Shown: piece after piece, positions 1 through 8,604 of the stretch
How the letters are laid out: each line of letters opens with the position of its first letter
How positions within the stretch are numbered: position 1 is the first letter of the stretch
From: Metaruminococcus_A sp050943475
Lineage (GTDB): Bacteria; Bacillota; Clostridia; Oscillospirales; Ruminococcaceae
Assembly (NCBI GenBank): GCA_050943475.1
Contig: JBMNPF010000007.1
Span: 78,554-142,553, forward strand
Length of the DNA: 64,000 bases
Direction: 5' to 3'
The notes under the pieces: model-generated
Databases searched by the model: none
What the model saw: the letters and a program-made list of their open reading frames with translations, nothing else
Told to the model about the DNA's origin: nothing
Program-made: the position numbers and the translations under genes

Positions 1-103
1 CGTTTACACGCTGTTCATGGAATAATCCGTAAGATGTAATTTGTTGTAAATTTTACAGCGCCCGGCGTTCCTGCGGCGGGCAAAAATACGAAATTTTCCG
101 GTT

Positions 104-134
104 GATACCATGAGCCTGCTATGCTCATGGTATC
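104..134. repeat. 12-bp perfect inverted repeat upstream of polA
   Basis: A 12-bp stem (104-115 against 123-134) closes a 7-base loop. No T-run follows on either strand, so it is not a standard intrinsic terminator. It sits about 90 bases before the polA start. It could be a remnant terminator of the preceding gene, an RNA stabiliser or a protein-binding palindrome. Nothing else in 1-220 is recognisable. Confidence 0.6.
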
Positions 135-220
135 CTAATTCATATCCGGAATAAAATTGTAATATATCGGCCGAAATTCGTCAATATAAGATTGATGAAA
201 ACAATAAATGAGGTGCACCT

Positions 221-2785
221 ATGAAACTGCTTGCGATTGACGGCAACAGCATCCTGAACCGCTCTTTTTACGGGGTCAAGCTGCTGACGACCAAAGACGG
301 CTTTTTTACCAACGCCCTGGTCGGCTTTCTCAATATTTTGCTCAAGATGCAGAATGAACTTTCGCCGGATGCGGTTGCTGTGGCGTTTGACGTCCACGCG
401 CCGACTTTCCGCCACAAGATGTACGACGCTTACAAGGGCACCCGTAAGGGTACGCCGGAGGAGCTGCTTATGCAGATGCCGGTGGCCAAAAAAATGATTC
501 GTATGCTCGGCTACGCAGTGATTGAAAAAGAGGGCTACGAGGCGGATGACATTGTCGGCACCCTTGCGGATCTCTGTGTGAAATCCGGCAACCAGTGCGT
601 TGTTGCCACCGGGGACAGGGATTGCCTTCAGCTCATTACCGATGAAGTGCAGGTGCGCCTTGCCACGACGAGGGAGGCCATTCTCTACACGCCGCAGAAA
701 TATTTTGACGAGTACGGCGTGGAGCCGGAACAGCTGGTCGATGTCAAGGCGCTCATGGGCGATTCCTCCGACAATATCCCCGGTGTTAAGGGGATTGGGG
801 AGAAAACGGCGTTTTCCCTCATCCAGAAATATGGGTCGATTGAAACCATTTACGCCGATGTTGACGCCATTGAAGCAACGCCGCGAATTAAAAAACTGCT
901 CGCCGACGGAAAGGAATCCGCCTTTATGAGCAAAGAACTTGCGACGATTTGTAAAGAGGCGCTGATTGATACAGAGCTTTCACATTATCTTCCGCGAAAG
1001 CGGGAGGACGCGGTGCTCGTCGAGCTTTTGAATCGCTTTGAGATGTATTCCTATATTACCAGACTGCATTTGAACACAGAAGATTCGCCCAAACCCCAAA
1101 TTATTCTGGAATCCGATGCGCCCAGCAAGGTGGTTTCGGAGCCGGATTATGAAGCGGTGCGTGCAGCGCTTCAACAGGAGCAGGTGCTTGATTTTTACGC
1201 GGCGGTTGAAAACGGAGGTATCAATGTCCTGCAAATTCCGGTGGGTGAAACGCTCTACGACTTCCGCTTCGGTGCAGAGCGGGCGTTTTTTGAGCTGGTC
1301 TGCAAATCTCCGCTGCCCAAACGCACCTTTGATGTCAAACCGCTTTACCGCCGCTGCATGGAGCAAGGGGTTGTACTGGAAAATGTGGTGTTTGACGGCA
1401 TGCTCGCCGCCTATCTGCTGGATGCGGGCGGCCGCAGCTATGACCCGGTTTCCCTTGCGCGCCATTATGAAATTGTTCTCCCTTCGCTGGAGGAACCCTA
1501 CCTTGCCGCAGCGGTGCTGCCGGAACTCAGCGCCAAGCTGAAGGAGGAGCTTTCCGCGCAGGAGATGCTTTCGCTGTTTGAAACCATTGAAATGCCGTTG
1601 GCACTAGTGCTTGCCTCAATGGAGTGCGAGGGCTTTGCCGTCAACATCCAGGGGATTCAGGAGTTTGGCGCGGCGCTGTCCGAACAGATTGAGGTGCTCA
1701 AACGCCAAATGTTTGAGCTGGCGGGGGAGGAGTTCAACCCCAACTCCACCAAGGAGCTCAACGTCATCCTGTTTGAAAAGATGGGGCTGACTCCCAAAAA
1801 GAAAACTAAGAGCGGCTATTCCACCAATGTGGATGCGCTGGAGGCTATCCGCGGGGAGCATGCCATCATCCCAACCCTGCTCGAATACCGCAAGCTCACC
1901 AAGCTGTATTCCACCTATGTGGTCGGCCTGCTCAAGGTAGTGGACGCGGGCGGGCGGGTGCATTCCACCTTCAAGCAGACTGAAACCCGCACCGGGCGCA
2001 TCAGTTCTACCGAGCCGAATATGCAGAACATTCCGGCGCGCACCGAGCTGGGCCGTCAGATGCGGCGGTTTTTCGTCGCCAGGGAGGGTTATGTCCTGGT
2101 GGACGCCGATTATTCCCAGATAGAGCTGCGCATCCTCGCTCATCTTGCGGATGATAAGCGGATGCTTCAAGCGTTTAACGAGGGTGCGGATATCCATGCC
2201 ATCACTGCGTCGGAGGTGTTCGGCGTTCCGCTGGAGCTTGTCACCCATGAGATGCGCACCCGCGCCAAAGCCATTAACTTTGGCATTGTCTACGGCATCG
2301 GGGCATTCTCGCTTTCGCAGGATATCGGTGTGACGGTGGCACAGGCGTCGGATTACATCAACGAATACCTGGCAACCTACGACGGCGTCGCCCGCTTTAT
2401 GAAACAGACGGTGGAGGCTTCCAAAGAAAAAGGATATGTCACCACCATGTTCGGCCGCCGCCGGATTTTGGACGAGCTTAAATCCCACAACAAAAACATC
2501 CGCAATTTTGGGGAGCGCGCCGCCATGAACGCACCCATTCAGGGAACGGCGGCGGATATTATCAAAATTGCCATGATCAGGGTTTATGACCGCCTGAAAA
2601 AAGAGGGGGTAGACGGCCGGCTGATTTTGCAGGTGCATGACGAGCTCATCCTCGAGGTCGCCGAGCAGGATGCAGAGCGTGCCGGCGAGTACCTGCGTGA
2701 CGAGATGGAGCACGCGGCGGATTTGAACGTCAAGCTGCTGGTGGATGTTTCACAGGGCAAAACCTGGTACGACGCAAAAGAATAG
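221..2785 (+). CDS. polA: DNA polymerase I
   Basis: This is the family A polymerase that fills gaps and removes RNA primers in replication and repair. At 854 residues it has the usual length. The N-terminal 5'-3' exonuclease/FEN domain (about 1-290) has the DGNSILNR start and the EADDIVGTLA and GDSSDNIPGVKGIG motifs. A central 3'-5' exonuclease-like domain (about 310-480) lacks the acidic DxE pair that binds catalytic metal, so proofreading is probably lost, as in the Bacillus enzymes. The polymerase domain has motif A (DYSQIELRILAH), motif B (RAKAINFGIVYG) and motif C (QVHDEL). The ATG at 221 follows a GAGGTG ribosome binding site. The gene appears monocistronic. Confidence 0.97.
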   Translation: MKLLAIDGNSILNRSFYGVKLLTTKDGFFTNALVGFLNILLKMQNELSPDAVAVAFDVHAPTFRHKMYDAYKGTRKGTPEELLMQMPVAKKMIRMLGYAVIEKEGYEADDIVGTLADLCVKSGNQCVVATGDRDCLQLITDEVQVRLATTREAILYTPQKYFDEYGVEPEQLVDVKALMGDSSDNIPGVKGIGEKTAFSLIQKYGSIETIYADVDAIEATPRIKKLLADGKESAFMSKELATICKEALIDTELSHYLPRKREDAVLVELLNRFEMYSYITRLHLNTEDSPKPQIILESDAPSKVVSEPDYEAVRAALQQEQVLDFYAAVENGGINVLQIPVGETLYDFRFGAERAFFELVCKSPLPKRTFDVKPLYRRCMEQGVVLENVVFDGMLAAYLLDAGGRSYDPVSLARHYEIVLPSLEEPYLAAAVLPELSAKLKEELSAQEMLSLFETIEMPLALVLASMECEGFAVNIQGIQEFGAALSEQIEVLKRQMFELAGEEFNPNSTKELNVILFEKMGLTPKKKTKSGYSTNVDALEAIRGEHAIIPTLLEYRKLTKLYSTYVVGLLKVVDAGGRVHSTFKQTETRTGRISSTEPNMQNIPARTELGRQMRRFFVAREGYVLVDADYSQIELRILAHLADDKRMLQAFNEGADIHAITASEVFGVPLELVTHEMRTRAKAINFGIVYGIGAFSLSQDIGVTVAQASDYINEYLATYDGVARFMKQTVEASKEKGYVTTMFGRRRILDELKSHNKNIRNFGERAAMNAPIQGTAADIIKIAMIRVYDRLKKEGVDGRLILQVHDELILEVAEQDAERAGEYLRDEMEHAADLNVKLLVDVSQGKTWYDAKE

Positions 2786-2792
2786 GATATAC

Positions 2793-2860
2793 CCTCCGGC
2801 GAAACCGTTTGTTGAGACGCCGGAGGTCCGCCGGTTCCGGCAGGATTCCTCTGCCGGAAC
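2793..2860. repeat. Two tandem perfect hairpins between polA and the phosphatase gene
   Basis: Hairpin 1 pairs 2793-2801 with 2818-2826 (9 bp, GC-rich). Hairpin 2 pairs 2834-2843 with 2851-2860 (10 bp, 7-base loop). Neither is followed by a T-run, so they may act as RNA stabilisers or weak terminators at the 3' end of the polA transcript. Confidence 0.6.
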
Positions 2861-2916
2861 GGGTGAGCTGTTTTACGGCTCCAGCAGGCGGATTTTTATA
2901 TGGAAAGGATTCTTTT

Positions 2917-3378
2917 ATGGAAAATATGGAAAACGAAACGCGAAAACAACTGCTGGTGGTCTGTACCGGCAACACCTGCCGCAGTCCGATGGCGGCCGCC
3001 ATTTTGAATCATATTTTGCAGGAACAGGGCCTTGACGGGGAGTATTTCGCCCACAGCGCAGGGGTGGCGGCGTTTGATCACCAGCCCGCGGCAGAAAATG
3101 CCGTTGCGGCGGCAAAGGAAAACGGGCTTGATTTGTCCGGGCACCAGTCCAAACGCATTACCCTGGAGGATGTTGCAGCGGCGGAACACATTTTTGTCAT
3201 GTCGGAGGATCAGCGGCGGCTGCTTGCCTCGGCTGTGCCGGATGCGGCGGGAAACATTACGGTCATGCAGGTGCCGGACCCGTTCGGCGGGGATCTGGAA
3301 GTTTACCGCGCCTGCTTTGCACAAATGCAGGACTGGCTGAACCGCTATTTTGAGGAACACCCGTTATGCCGGCCTTGA
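2917..3378 (+). CDS. Low molecular weight protein-tyrosine-phosphatase
   Basis: This 153-residue protein is a cytosolic phosphatase of the LMW-PTP/arsenate reductase fold. The signature P-loop CX5R is near the N-terminus (VCTGNTCRSPM), with Cys as nucleophile and Arg binding phosphate. The general-acid Asp is in the late VPDPFGG motif. The ATG at 2917 is chosen because AAAGGA lies 8 bases before it, although the frame stays open further upstream. The end overlaps rimI by 13 bases, so it is likely co-transcribed with rimI and tsaD. In Firmicutes such enzymes can act on protein arginine or tyrosine phosphate; the substrate here is not evident. Confidence 0.9.
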   Translation: MENMENETRKQLLVVCTGNTCRSPMAAAILNHILQEQGLDGEYFAHSAGVAAFDHQPAAENAVAAAKENGLDLSGHQSKRITLEDVAAAEHIFVMSEDQRRLLASAVPDAAGNITVMQVPDPFGGDLEVYRACFAQMQDWLNRYFEEHPLCRP

Positions 3379-3812
3379 TACGCCCTATGCAGCGGGCGGA
3401 TATCCCGGCGCTTGTTTCGCTGGAACAAGGTGCATTCAGCGATCCCTGGAGCGCGGAGGCGTTTGCCGAAGAACTGGATAATCCCCACGGCATTACGCTG
3501 GTGGCGGAGCAGAACGGGGTTGCCGGGTATTTGAATGCGCATCATGTGCTGGAAAACGTACATATCAACACCTTCTGCGTTGCACCACAGCGCCGCAGGC
3601 AGGGAACCGGCTTTGCCCTTTTGCAGTGGCTTACCGGCTATGCCGAGGGTGTGGGCGCGCTGGAAATTACGCTGGAGGTACGGCGGGGAAACGAAGCGGC
3701 TGTATCTCTCTACCGCAAATGCGGGTTTGCGCAGGTTGGCCTGCGGAAGCGCTTCTACCGGGATCCGGTGGAGGACGCTCTGATACTGAAAAAGGAGTTG
3801 AGCGGTTTATGA
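3366..3812 (+). CDS. rimI: Ribosomal protein S18-alanine N-acetyltransferase
   Basis: This is a GNAT acetyltransferase of 148 residues. It has the RimI N-terminal pattern (IRPMQRADIPALVSLEQGAFSDPWS), the acetyl-CoA loop (RRRQGTGFALL) and the C-terminal YRKCGFAQVGLRKRFY segment with the RimI-type tyrosine. RimI acetylates the N-terminal alanine of ribosomal protein S18. The gene overlaps the preceding phosphatase gene, and its TGA overlaps the ATG of tsaD. The rimI-tsaD pairing is the usual Firmicute arrangement and supports the call. Confidence 0.93.
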   Translation: MPALIRPMQRADIPALVSLEQGAFSDPWSAEAFAEELDNPHGITLVAEQNGVAGYLNAHHVLENVHINTFCVAPQRRRQGTGFALLQWLTGYAEGVGALEITLEVRRGNEAAVSLYRKCGFAQVGLRKRFYRDPVEDALILKKELSGL

Positions 3813-4837
3813 TGAAAATACTGGGGATTGAATCCTCCTGCGATGAAACCGCCGCTTCGGTTGTGGCGGATGGCCGCACCATCCTGTCCTCGGTCGTGGC
3901 GTCGCAGGTGGAAGAACACAAAAAATACGGCGGCGTTGTGCCGGAGATTGCCTCCCGCCGCCATTGCGAGGACATTGTCGGCGTGGTGAATGAGGCGCTG
4001 GAACAGGCAAAGCTCACCCTGTCGGAACTGGACGCGGTTGCCGTTACCTATGCGCCGGGGCTCATCGGCGCCCTGCTTGTCGGGGTCAATTTTGCCAAGG
4101 GCCTTGCAGCGGCAACGCATAAACCGCTTGTTCCGGTGCATCATATTCGTGGGCATATTGCGGCGAATTATCTGGCGCATCCGGATTTGAAACCGCCGTT
4201 TCTCTGCCTGGTTGTCTCGGGCGGGCACAGCCATATCATCGAAGTGCAGGATTATACCCGCTTTCACGTTATCGGCCGTACCCATGATGACGCAGTCGGT
4301 GAAGCGTACGACAAAGCGGCCCGTACCCTGGGCTTTCCGTATCCCGGCGGGGTGTATATGGATAAAGCCGCGGCAAAGGGAAATCCGGCGGCGTACAAGC
4401 TGCCGCGTCCAGTGGTGGACGGTTGCCCGTACGACTTCAGCTTCTCCGGCCTGAAAACTGCGGTGATCAACCTGGTTCACAATGCCTCCCAGAAAGGGCA
4501 GGAGCTTTCGGTGAACGACCTTGCCGCCTCGTTTCAGCAAACGGTCTGCGACATCCTTTCTCCGCGGCTTATGCGTGCGGCGGAGGAATTCGGTTACAAG
4601 ACCATTGTGCTGGCCGGCGGGGTTTCGGCGAATTCCGGCCTGCGCGCCCGGGTGGAACAGGATTGCAGGGAGCGCGGCTACACCCTTTATGCACCGCCGC
4701 TTGCGCTGTGCGGCGACAATGCCGCCATGATCGCTTCGCAGGGATATTACGAATTTATGGCGGGCCATACGGCGGGGCTTGGACTGAATGCAGTGGCTTC
4801 TCTGCCTATTGATACCGCTGTTTTGGCAGACAGTTGA
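3809..4837 (+). CDS. tsaD: tRNA N6-adenosine threonylcarbamoyltransferase TsaD
   Basis: This is the catalytic subunit for t6A37 modification of ANN-decoding tRNAs; it transfers the threonylcarbamoyl group made by TsaC with TsaB and TsaE. The 342 residues start with the ASKHA phosphate loop (GIESSCDETAASV). They carry the metal-binding HIRGH motif near residue 110, the VSGGHS loop and the AGGVSANSGLR motif. The ATG at 3809 overlaps the rimI stop (ATGA), with AAAGGAG just upstream; a second ATG at 3812 would shorten it by one residue. tsaB is not in the window. Confidence 0.96.
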   Translation: MMKILGIESSCDETAASVVADGRTILSSVVASQVEEHKKYGGVVPEIASRRHCEDIVGVVNEALEQAKLTLSELDAVAVTYAPGLIGALLVGVNFAKGLAAATHKPLVPVHHIRGHIAANYLAHPDLKPPFLCLVVSGGHSHIIEVQDYTRFHVIGRTHDDAVGEAYDKAARTLGFPYPGGVYMDKAAAKGNPAAYKLPRPVVDGCPYDFSFSGLKTAVINLVHNASQKGQELSVNDLAASFQQTVCDILSPRLMRAAEEFGYKTIVLAGGVSANSGLRARVEQDCRERGYTLYAPPLALCGDNAAMIASQGYYEFMAGHTAGLGLNAVASLPIDTAVLADS

Positions 4838-4908
4838 TGCTGTTTGTATACCCCAGGCAGACAACTTGTGAAAAAAATGAAAATTGATGATTTTTTAACG
4901 ATTTCGCC

Positions 4909-4937
4909 TTGCAAAAAGGTACCATTTGGTCTATACT
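4909..4937 (+). promoter_or_regulatory. Sigma-A promoter of pckG
   Basis: The -35 TTGCAA (4909-4914) and -10 TATACT (4932-4937) are separated by exactly 17 bases. Transcription should begin near 4944, about 50 bases before the pckG start. Confidence 0.75.
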
Positions 4938-4994
4938 TATAACTGTGGAAATTTTCAGTTTTTCATTTCAAGAATTGAAAGGAGACCCCCTTAA

Positions 4995-6767
4995 ATGCTG
5001 ACAAACAACAAAAACGTACTCAACTGGGTCGACGAAATGGTTGCTCTGTGCAAACCGGATAAAGTCGTCTGGATTGACGGCAGCGAGGAGCAGCTCAATG
5101 AACTGCGCGCAGAAGCTACCAAAACCGGCGAGATGATCCCGCTCAACGAAGAAGAGCTGCCGGGCTGCTACCTGCACCGCACCGCTGTCAACGACGTTGC
5201 GCGTGTAGAGGACAGAACTTTCATCTGCTCCAGAAAGAAAGAAGACGCGGGCCCGACCAACAACTGGTGCGACCCGAAAGAAATGTATGCAAAACTCACC
5301 CCGATGTATGACGGCGTCATGAAAGGCCGTACCATGTACGTCATCCCGTACTCGATGGGCCCGATTGGTTCTCCGCTCGCAAAAGTCGGCGTTGAGCTGA
5401 CCGACTCGATCTATGTTGTCCTGAACATGGACATCATGACCCGTATGGGCAAAGACGCATTTGTCAACCTCGGCGATACTTCCAATGACTTCGTCCGCGG
5501 CCTGCATTCCAAAGCGGACATTGACCAGGAGAAACGCTATATCGTCCACTTCCCGGAGGACAACACCATTTGGTCCATCAACTCCGGCTACGGCGGAAAC
5601 GTCCTCCTCGGCAAAAAATGCTTCGCGCTCCGCATTGCTTCCTACCAGGGCAAAAACGAGGGTTGGATGGCAGAGCATATGCTCATCCTCGGCATTGAGA
5701 ATCCGAAAGGCGAGGTCAAATACATCACCGCTGCGTTCCCGTCTGCGTGTGGTAAAACAAACCTGGCTATGCTGGTTCCGCCGGAGGTTTATTCCAAAGA
5801 CGGTTACAAGGTTTGGACCGTTGGCGACGACATTGCCTGGCTGAAACAAGGTCCGGACGGCCGTCTGTACGCCATCAACCCGGAGAACGGTTTCTTCGGT
5901 GTTGCACCGGGCACCAACGCAAAATCCAATCCGAACGCGCTTGCTTCGACCAAGAAGGGCACCATCTTCACCAACGTTGTCCTCAATAAGGACACCAACA
6001 CCGTTTGGTGGGAAGGCCTTGATAAGAATCCGCCGGAAAATGCGCTTGAATGGAAAGGCAATCCGTGGAACGGCAAAGAGTCTGCTGAAAAAGGCGCTCA
6101 TCCGAACAGCCGCTTCACCGCTCCGGCGAAAAACTGCCCGTGCATCAGCCCGGAATTTGACAACCCGAACGGTGTGCCGATTTCCGCTATGATCTTCGGC
6201 GGCCGTCGTGCAAAGACCGCTCCGCTGGTTTATCAGTCCTTTGACTGGACCCACGGCGTATTTGTCGGCGCAACCATGGCTTCTGAAACCACCGCTGCCG
6301 CTGCCGGCGCAGTTGGCGTTGTCCGCCGTGACCCGATGGCAATGCTGCCATTCTGCGGTTACCATATGGGCGACTACTTCCAGCACTGGCTCGATATGGG
6401 CGAGAAGCTCGGCGACAAAGCACCGAAAATCTTCAACGTCAACTGGTTCCGTCTTGACGATGAAGGCCACTTCATCTGGCCGGGCTTTGGCGACAACATG
6501 CGTGTCCTGATGTGGATTCTCGACCGCTGCGAAGGCAAGGTCGACGCAGTTGAAACCCCGATTGGTTATGAGCCGAAACCGGAAGATATCAACCTCGAGG
6601 GCCTCGACATTGATGTTGACGTTGTAAAAGGCCTGCTGGATGTTGACAAGGACCTCTGGAAAGAGGAAGCCAAGGGCATCCGCGAGTTCTTTGGCAAGTT
6701 TGGCGACAAGCTGCCGAAAGAAATGACCAAAGAGTTGGATGAACTCGAAGCTCGCCTGAACAAATAA
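4995..6767 (+). CDS. pckG: Phosphoenolpyruvate carboxykinase (GTP)
   Basis: This enzyme interconverts oxaloacetate plus GTP with PEP, CO2 and GDP. In fermenting anaerobes it often runs toward oxaloacetate, feeding succinate or aspartate formation. At 590 residues it fits the GTP-dependent family, not the ATP-dependent one. Visible motifs are the kinase-1 P-loop (FPSACGKTNLAML), the metal-binding GDDIAW segment, the PCISPEFDNPNG segment and the GGRRAKTAPLV substrate loop. The ATG at 4995 follows GGAG, and the gene has its own promoter and terminator. Codon use is strongly biased (AAA, CCG, GGC), suggesting high expression. Confidence 0.97.
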   Translation: MLTNNKNVLNWVDEMVALCKPDKVVWIDGSEEQLNELRAEATKTGEMIPLNEEELPGCYLHRTAVNDVARVEDRTFICSRKKEDAGPTNNWCDPKEMYAKLTPMYDGVMKGRTMYVIPYSMGPIGSPLAKVGVELTDSIYVVLNMDIMTRMGKDAFVNLGDTSNDFVRGLHSKADIDQEKRYIVHFPEDNTIWSINSGYGGNVLLGKKCFALRIASYQGKNEGWMAEHMLILGIENPKGEVKYITAAFPSACGKTNLAMLVPPEVYSKDGYKVWTVGDDIAWLKQGPDGRLYAINPENGFFGVAPGTNAKSNPNALASTKKGTIFTNVVLNKDTNTVWWEGLDKNPPENALEWKGNPWNGKESAEKGAHPNSRFTAPAKNCPCISPEFDNPNGVPISAMIFGGRRAKTAPLVYQSFDWTHGVFVGATMASETTAAAAGAVGVVRRDPMAMLPFCGYHMGDYFQHWLDMGEKLGDKAPKIFNVNWFRLDDEGHFIWPGFGDNMRVLMWILDRCEGKVDAVETPIGYEPKPEDINLEGLDIDVDVVKGLLDVDKDLWKEEAKGIREFFGKFGDKLPKEMTKELDELEARLNK

Positions 6768-6783
6768 GCCGTAATTGCATTTT

Positions 6784-6820
6784 AATACCGGTACAGCATT
6801 GCTGTACCGGTATTTGTTCT
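6784..6820 (+). terminator. Terminator after pckG
   Basis: A 14-bp perfect stem pairs 6784-6797 with 6801-6814 around a 3-base loop. A moderately T-rich stretch follows. Confidence 0.75.
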
Positions 6821-6849
6821 CTCTAAAACATAAGGAAGGGGCCCCTGCC

Positions 6850-7383
6850 ATGAGAATTGCAATCCTTGGTTACAGCGGTGCGGGCAAATCTACGCTGGCG
6901 AAAATGCTGTCCGGGTATTATCATTGCCCGGCTCTGTTCCTGGATCAAATCCAATTTGAGCCGGGCTGGAAAGAACGGGATAAAGCCGAAGCACGGCAGC
7001 TTGCCCAGCGGTTTTTGGAAGAGAACCAAAACTGGGTCATTGATGGAAATTATCCGTCTTTTTGCCAGGAGGAACGGCTGGAACAGGCTGACCAGATTTT
7101 TTATCTTGCGTTTAATCGTTTTACCTGTTTCCGGCGCGCTTACCGCCGGTTCCGGGTCAACAGAGGGCGGGTGCGTGACTGCATGGCGCCTGGGTGTGAG
7201 GAGAAGTTTGATTTTGCGTTTGCCAAATGGATTCTGCACGATGGCCGCAGCCGGAAATGCAGGAATTACTACCGGGAGGTTATCCGTCGGTATCCGCGGA
7301 AAATAAAGGTGTTCAAAAACCAGAGGCAAATTGATGCCTACCTTTCCACACTTGGAATTCGGCCCAGCAGTTGTAAGCCTTAA
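6850..7383 (+). CDS. Small P-loop nucleotide kinase (FlaR/topology-modulation type)
   Basis: This is a 177-residue P-loop NTPase of the adenylate-kinase-like group usually annotated as DNA topology modulation protein FlaR or AAA-family ATPase. The Walker A motif GYSGAGKST is at residues 7-15, followed by the group's FLDQIQFEPGW and WVIDGNYPS segments and a basic lid region. The true substrate of this family is not established, and the topology name is historical. The ATG at 6850 follows GGAAGG. The gene ends before a bidirectional terminator facing the pdaA-like gene. Confidence 0.8.
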   Translation: MRIAILGYSGAGKSTLAKMLSGYYHCPALFLDQIQFEPGWKERDKAEARQLAQRFLEENQNWVIDGNYPSFCQEERLEQADQIFYLAFNRFTCFRRAYRRFRVNRGRVRDCMAPGCEEKFDFAFAKWILHDGRSRKCRNYYREVIRRYPRKIKVFKNQRQIDAYLSTLGIRPSSCKP

Positions 7384-7474
7384 ATGGATGCGCCATTTCC
7401 ATTGCTTTTTCATTTTTTGCCTTATCCGTCGGGTTGGCCCTTTGTTTCCATTGGTATCGTTTCATGAAAGCAAT

Positions 7475-7506
7475 AAAAAGGAGGTGCGTGTGCACCTCCT
7501 TTTTTA
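7475..7506. terminator. Bidirectional terminator between the P-loop kinase and the deacetylase
   Basis: An 8-bp stem (7480-7487 with 7492-7499) closes a 4-base loop. A five-A run lies on the left and an eight-T run on the right, so it can stop transcription from both convergent genes. Confidence 0.8.
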
Positions 7507-8445
7507 TTACGCGAGCGCTTTTAACGTGTATCCGTTCGCTCTCATATCGTCAATGACCCGGCCCAGTATTTCAGCATTGTCCCTGGACACTGCATGGAGT
7601 AGGTAAATGGCGCCCTCATGCTCCGCGCTGGTAACCTTTTCGTAGGCCTGTTCCGCACCGATTTGGTTATCCGGATCCCAGTCGGCGTAGGCGTAGCTCC
7701 AAAAGATGGATTTGTAGCCGAGCTGTTGGGTCAGTGCAAGGGTGCGCTCCGAAAATTCACCCATTGGCGGACGGAACAGGGTCATTTCGTAGTCGAAACT
7801 GGTTTTGACAAATTCATGCAGCTTCATAATTTCATCCTTTGCCTCGTCGATGGAGACCGTCGGCATGGAAGGATGCGACCGACTGTGGTTGCCAACTACG
7901 TGGCCCTCGTCAATCATCCGCTGAACCAGATCCGGATTGCGGTTGACATAGTCGTAGGTGACAAAAAAGACAGCAGGGCATTCTTTCTCTTTTAATGTGT
8001 CTAAAATCTGGCTGGTGTAGCCGTTTTCATAACCTTCGTCAAAGGTTAAGTAGATGACCTTTTCCTGTTTTTCAATGAAATAGGCATCGTATTTTCCGTA
8101 TAAATCCTGGTACTGAAGACACCCGGTTGGGCGGTTGCATTCATCTTTATTGACGCCCTGACCCCAGCCTTTCTTGGTGTTGTCCAGGCTGCTGAGTACG
8201 GCAGTGTCCAAATCCGCAGGCTTGGTGTTGGCGGTCTGGGAGCTGGGGGCAGAATCGCTGGAGCTGGATTCCGACGAATCAGAACTGCTGGGCTCCAGAT
8301 CGCTGATGCCGTCGCTGATATCGCCGGAAAGAGAATTGGAATTACCGGAACCCGAACTGGAAGAATCGTTGTTTTTGCCGTTGTCACATGCGGTGAAGCT
8401 AATGCTCAGCGCAAGGACAAGACCGATGAGAACAAGCCGTTTCAT
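7507..8445 (-). CDS. PdaA-like polysaccharide deacetylase lipoprotein
   Basis: This 312-residue carbohydrate esterase family 4 protein is predicted to act on the cell envelope. The N-terminus is a lipoprotein signal (MKRLVLIGLVLALSISFTAC), with Cys at about residue 20 as the lipid anchor. A Ser/Asp-rich linker follows. The NodB domain shows TFDEGYENGYT, GNHSRSHPSM and RPPMGEFSERTL. The first motif is typical of PdaA, which makes muramic delta-lactam in spore cortex, so a role in sporulation or germination is likely. The ATG at 8445 is preceded by GGAGG; the longer in-frame TTG start would spoil the signal peptide. Confidence 0.88.
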   Translation of the reverse strand: MKRLVLIGLVLALSISFTACDNGKNNDSSSSGSGNSNSLSGDISDGISDLEPSSSDSSESSSSDSAPSSQTANTKPADLDTAVLSSLDNTKKGWGQGVNKDECNRPTGCLQYQDLYGKYDAYFIEKQEKVIYLTFDEGYENGYTSQILDTLKEKECPAVFFVTYDYVNRNPDLVQRMIDEGHVVGNHSRSHPSMPTVSIDEAKDEIMKLHEFVKTSFDYEMTLFRPPMGEFSERTLALTQQLGYKSIFWSYAYADWDPDNQIGAEQAYEKVTSAEHEGAIYLLHAVSRDNAEILGRVIDDMRANGYTLKALA

Positions 8446-8604
8446 GGGCGTAAAAACCTCCAAACAATAAGATTGCGGTGCCGAAACCGACCCGCACCTT
8501 TATTTTGTGCGGTTTCACCGCGGTTATGAGCAATTTCTTTTGCCGCCGGTGGAATTTATTTCAATGTTCCACCCATACTAAAAAGGAAAAAAGGGGGCTT
8601 TTTC

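Noticed and set aside
1616..2713. Long minus-strand reading frame opposite polA (and similar ones opposite pckG, tsaD and valS)
   Set aside because: These are mirror frames of codon-biased, GC-rich genes; they lack ribosome binding sites and resemble no protein family.
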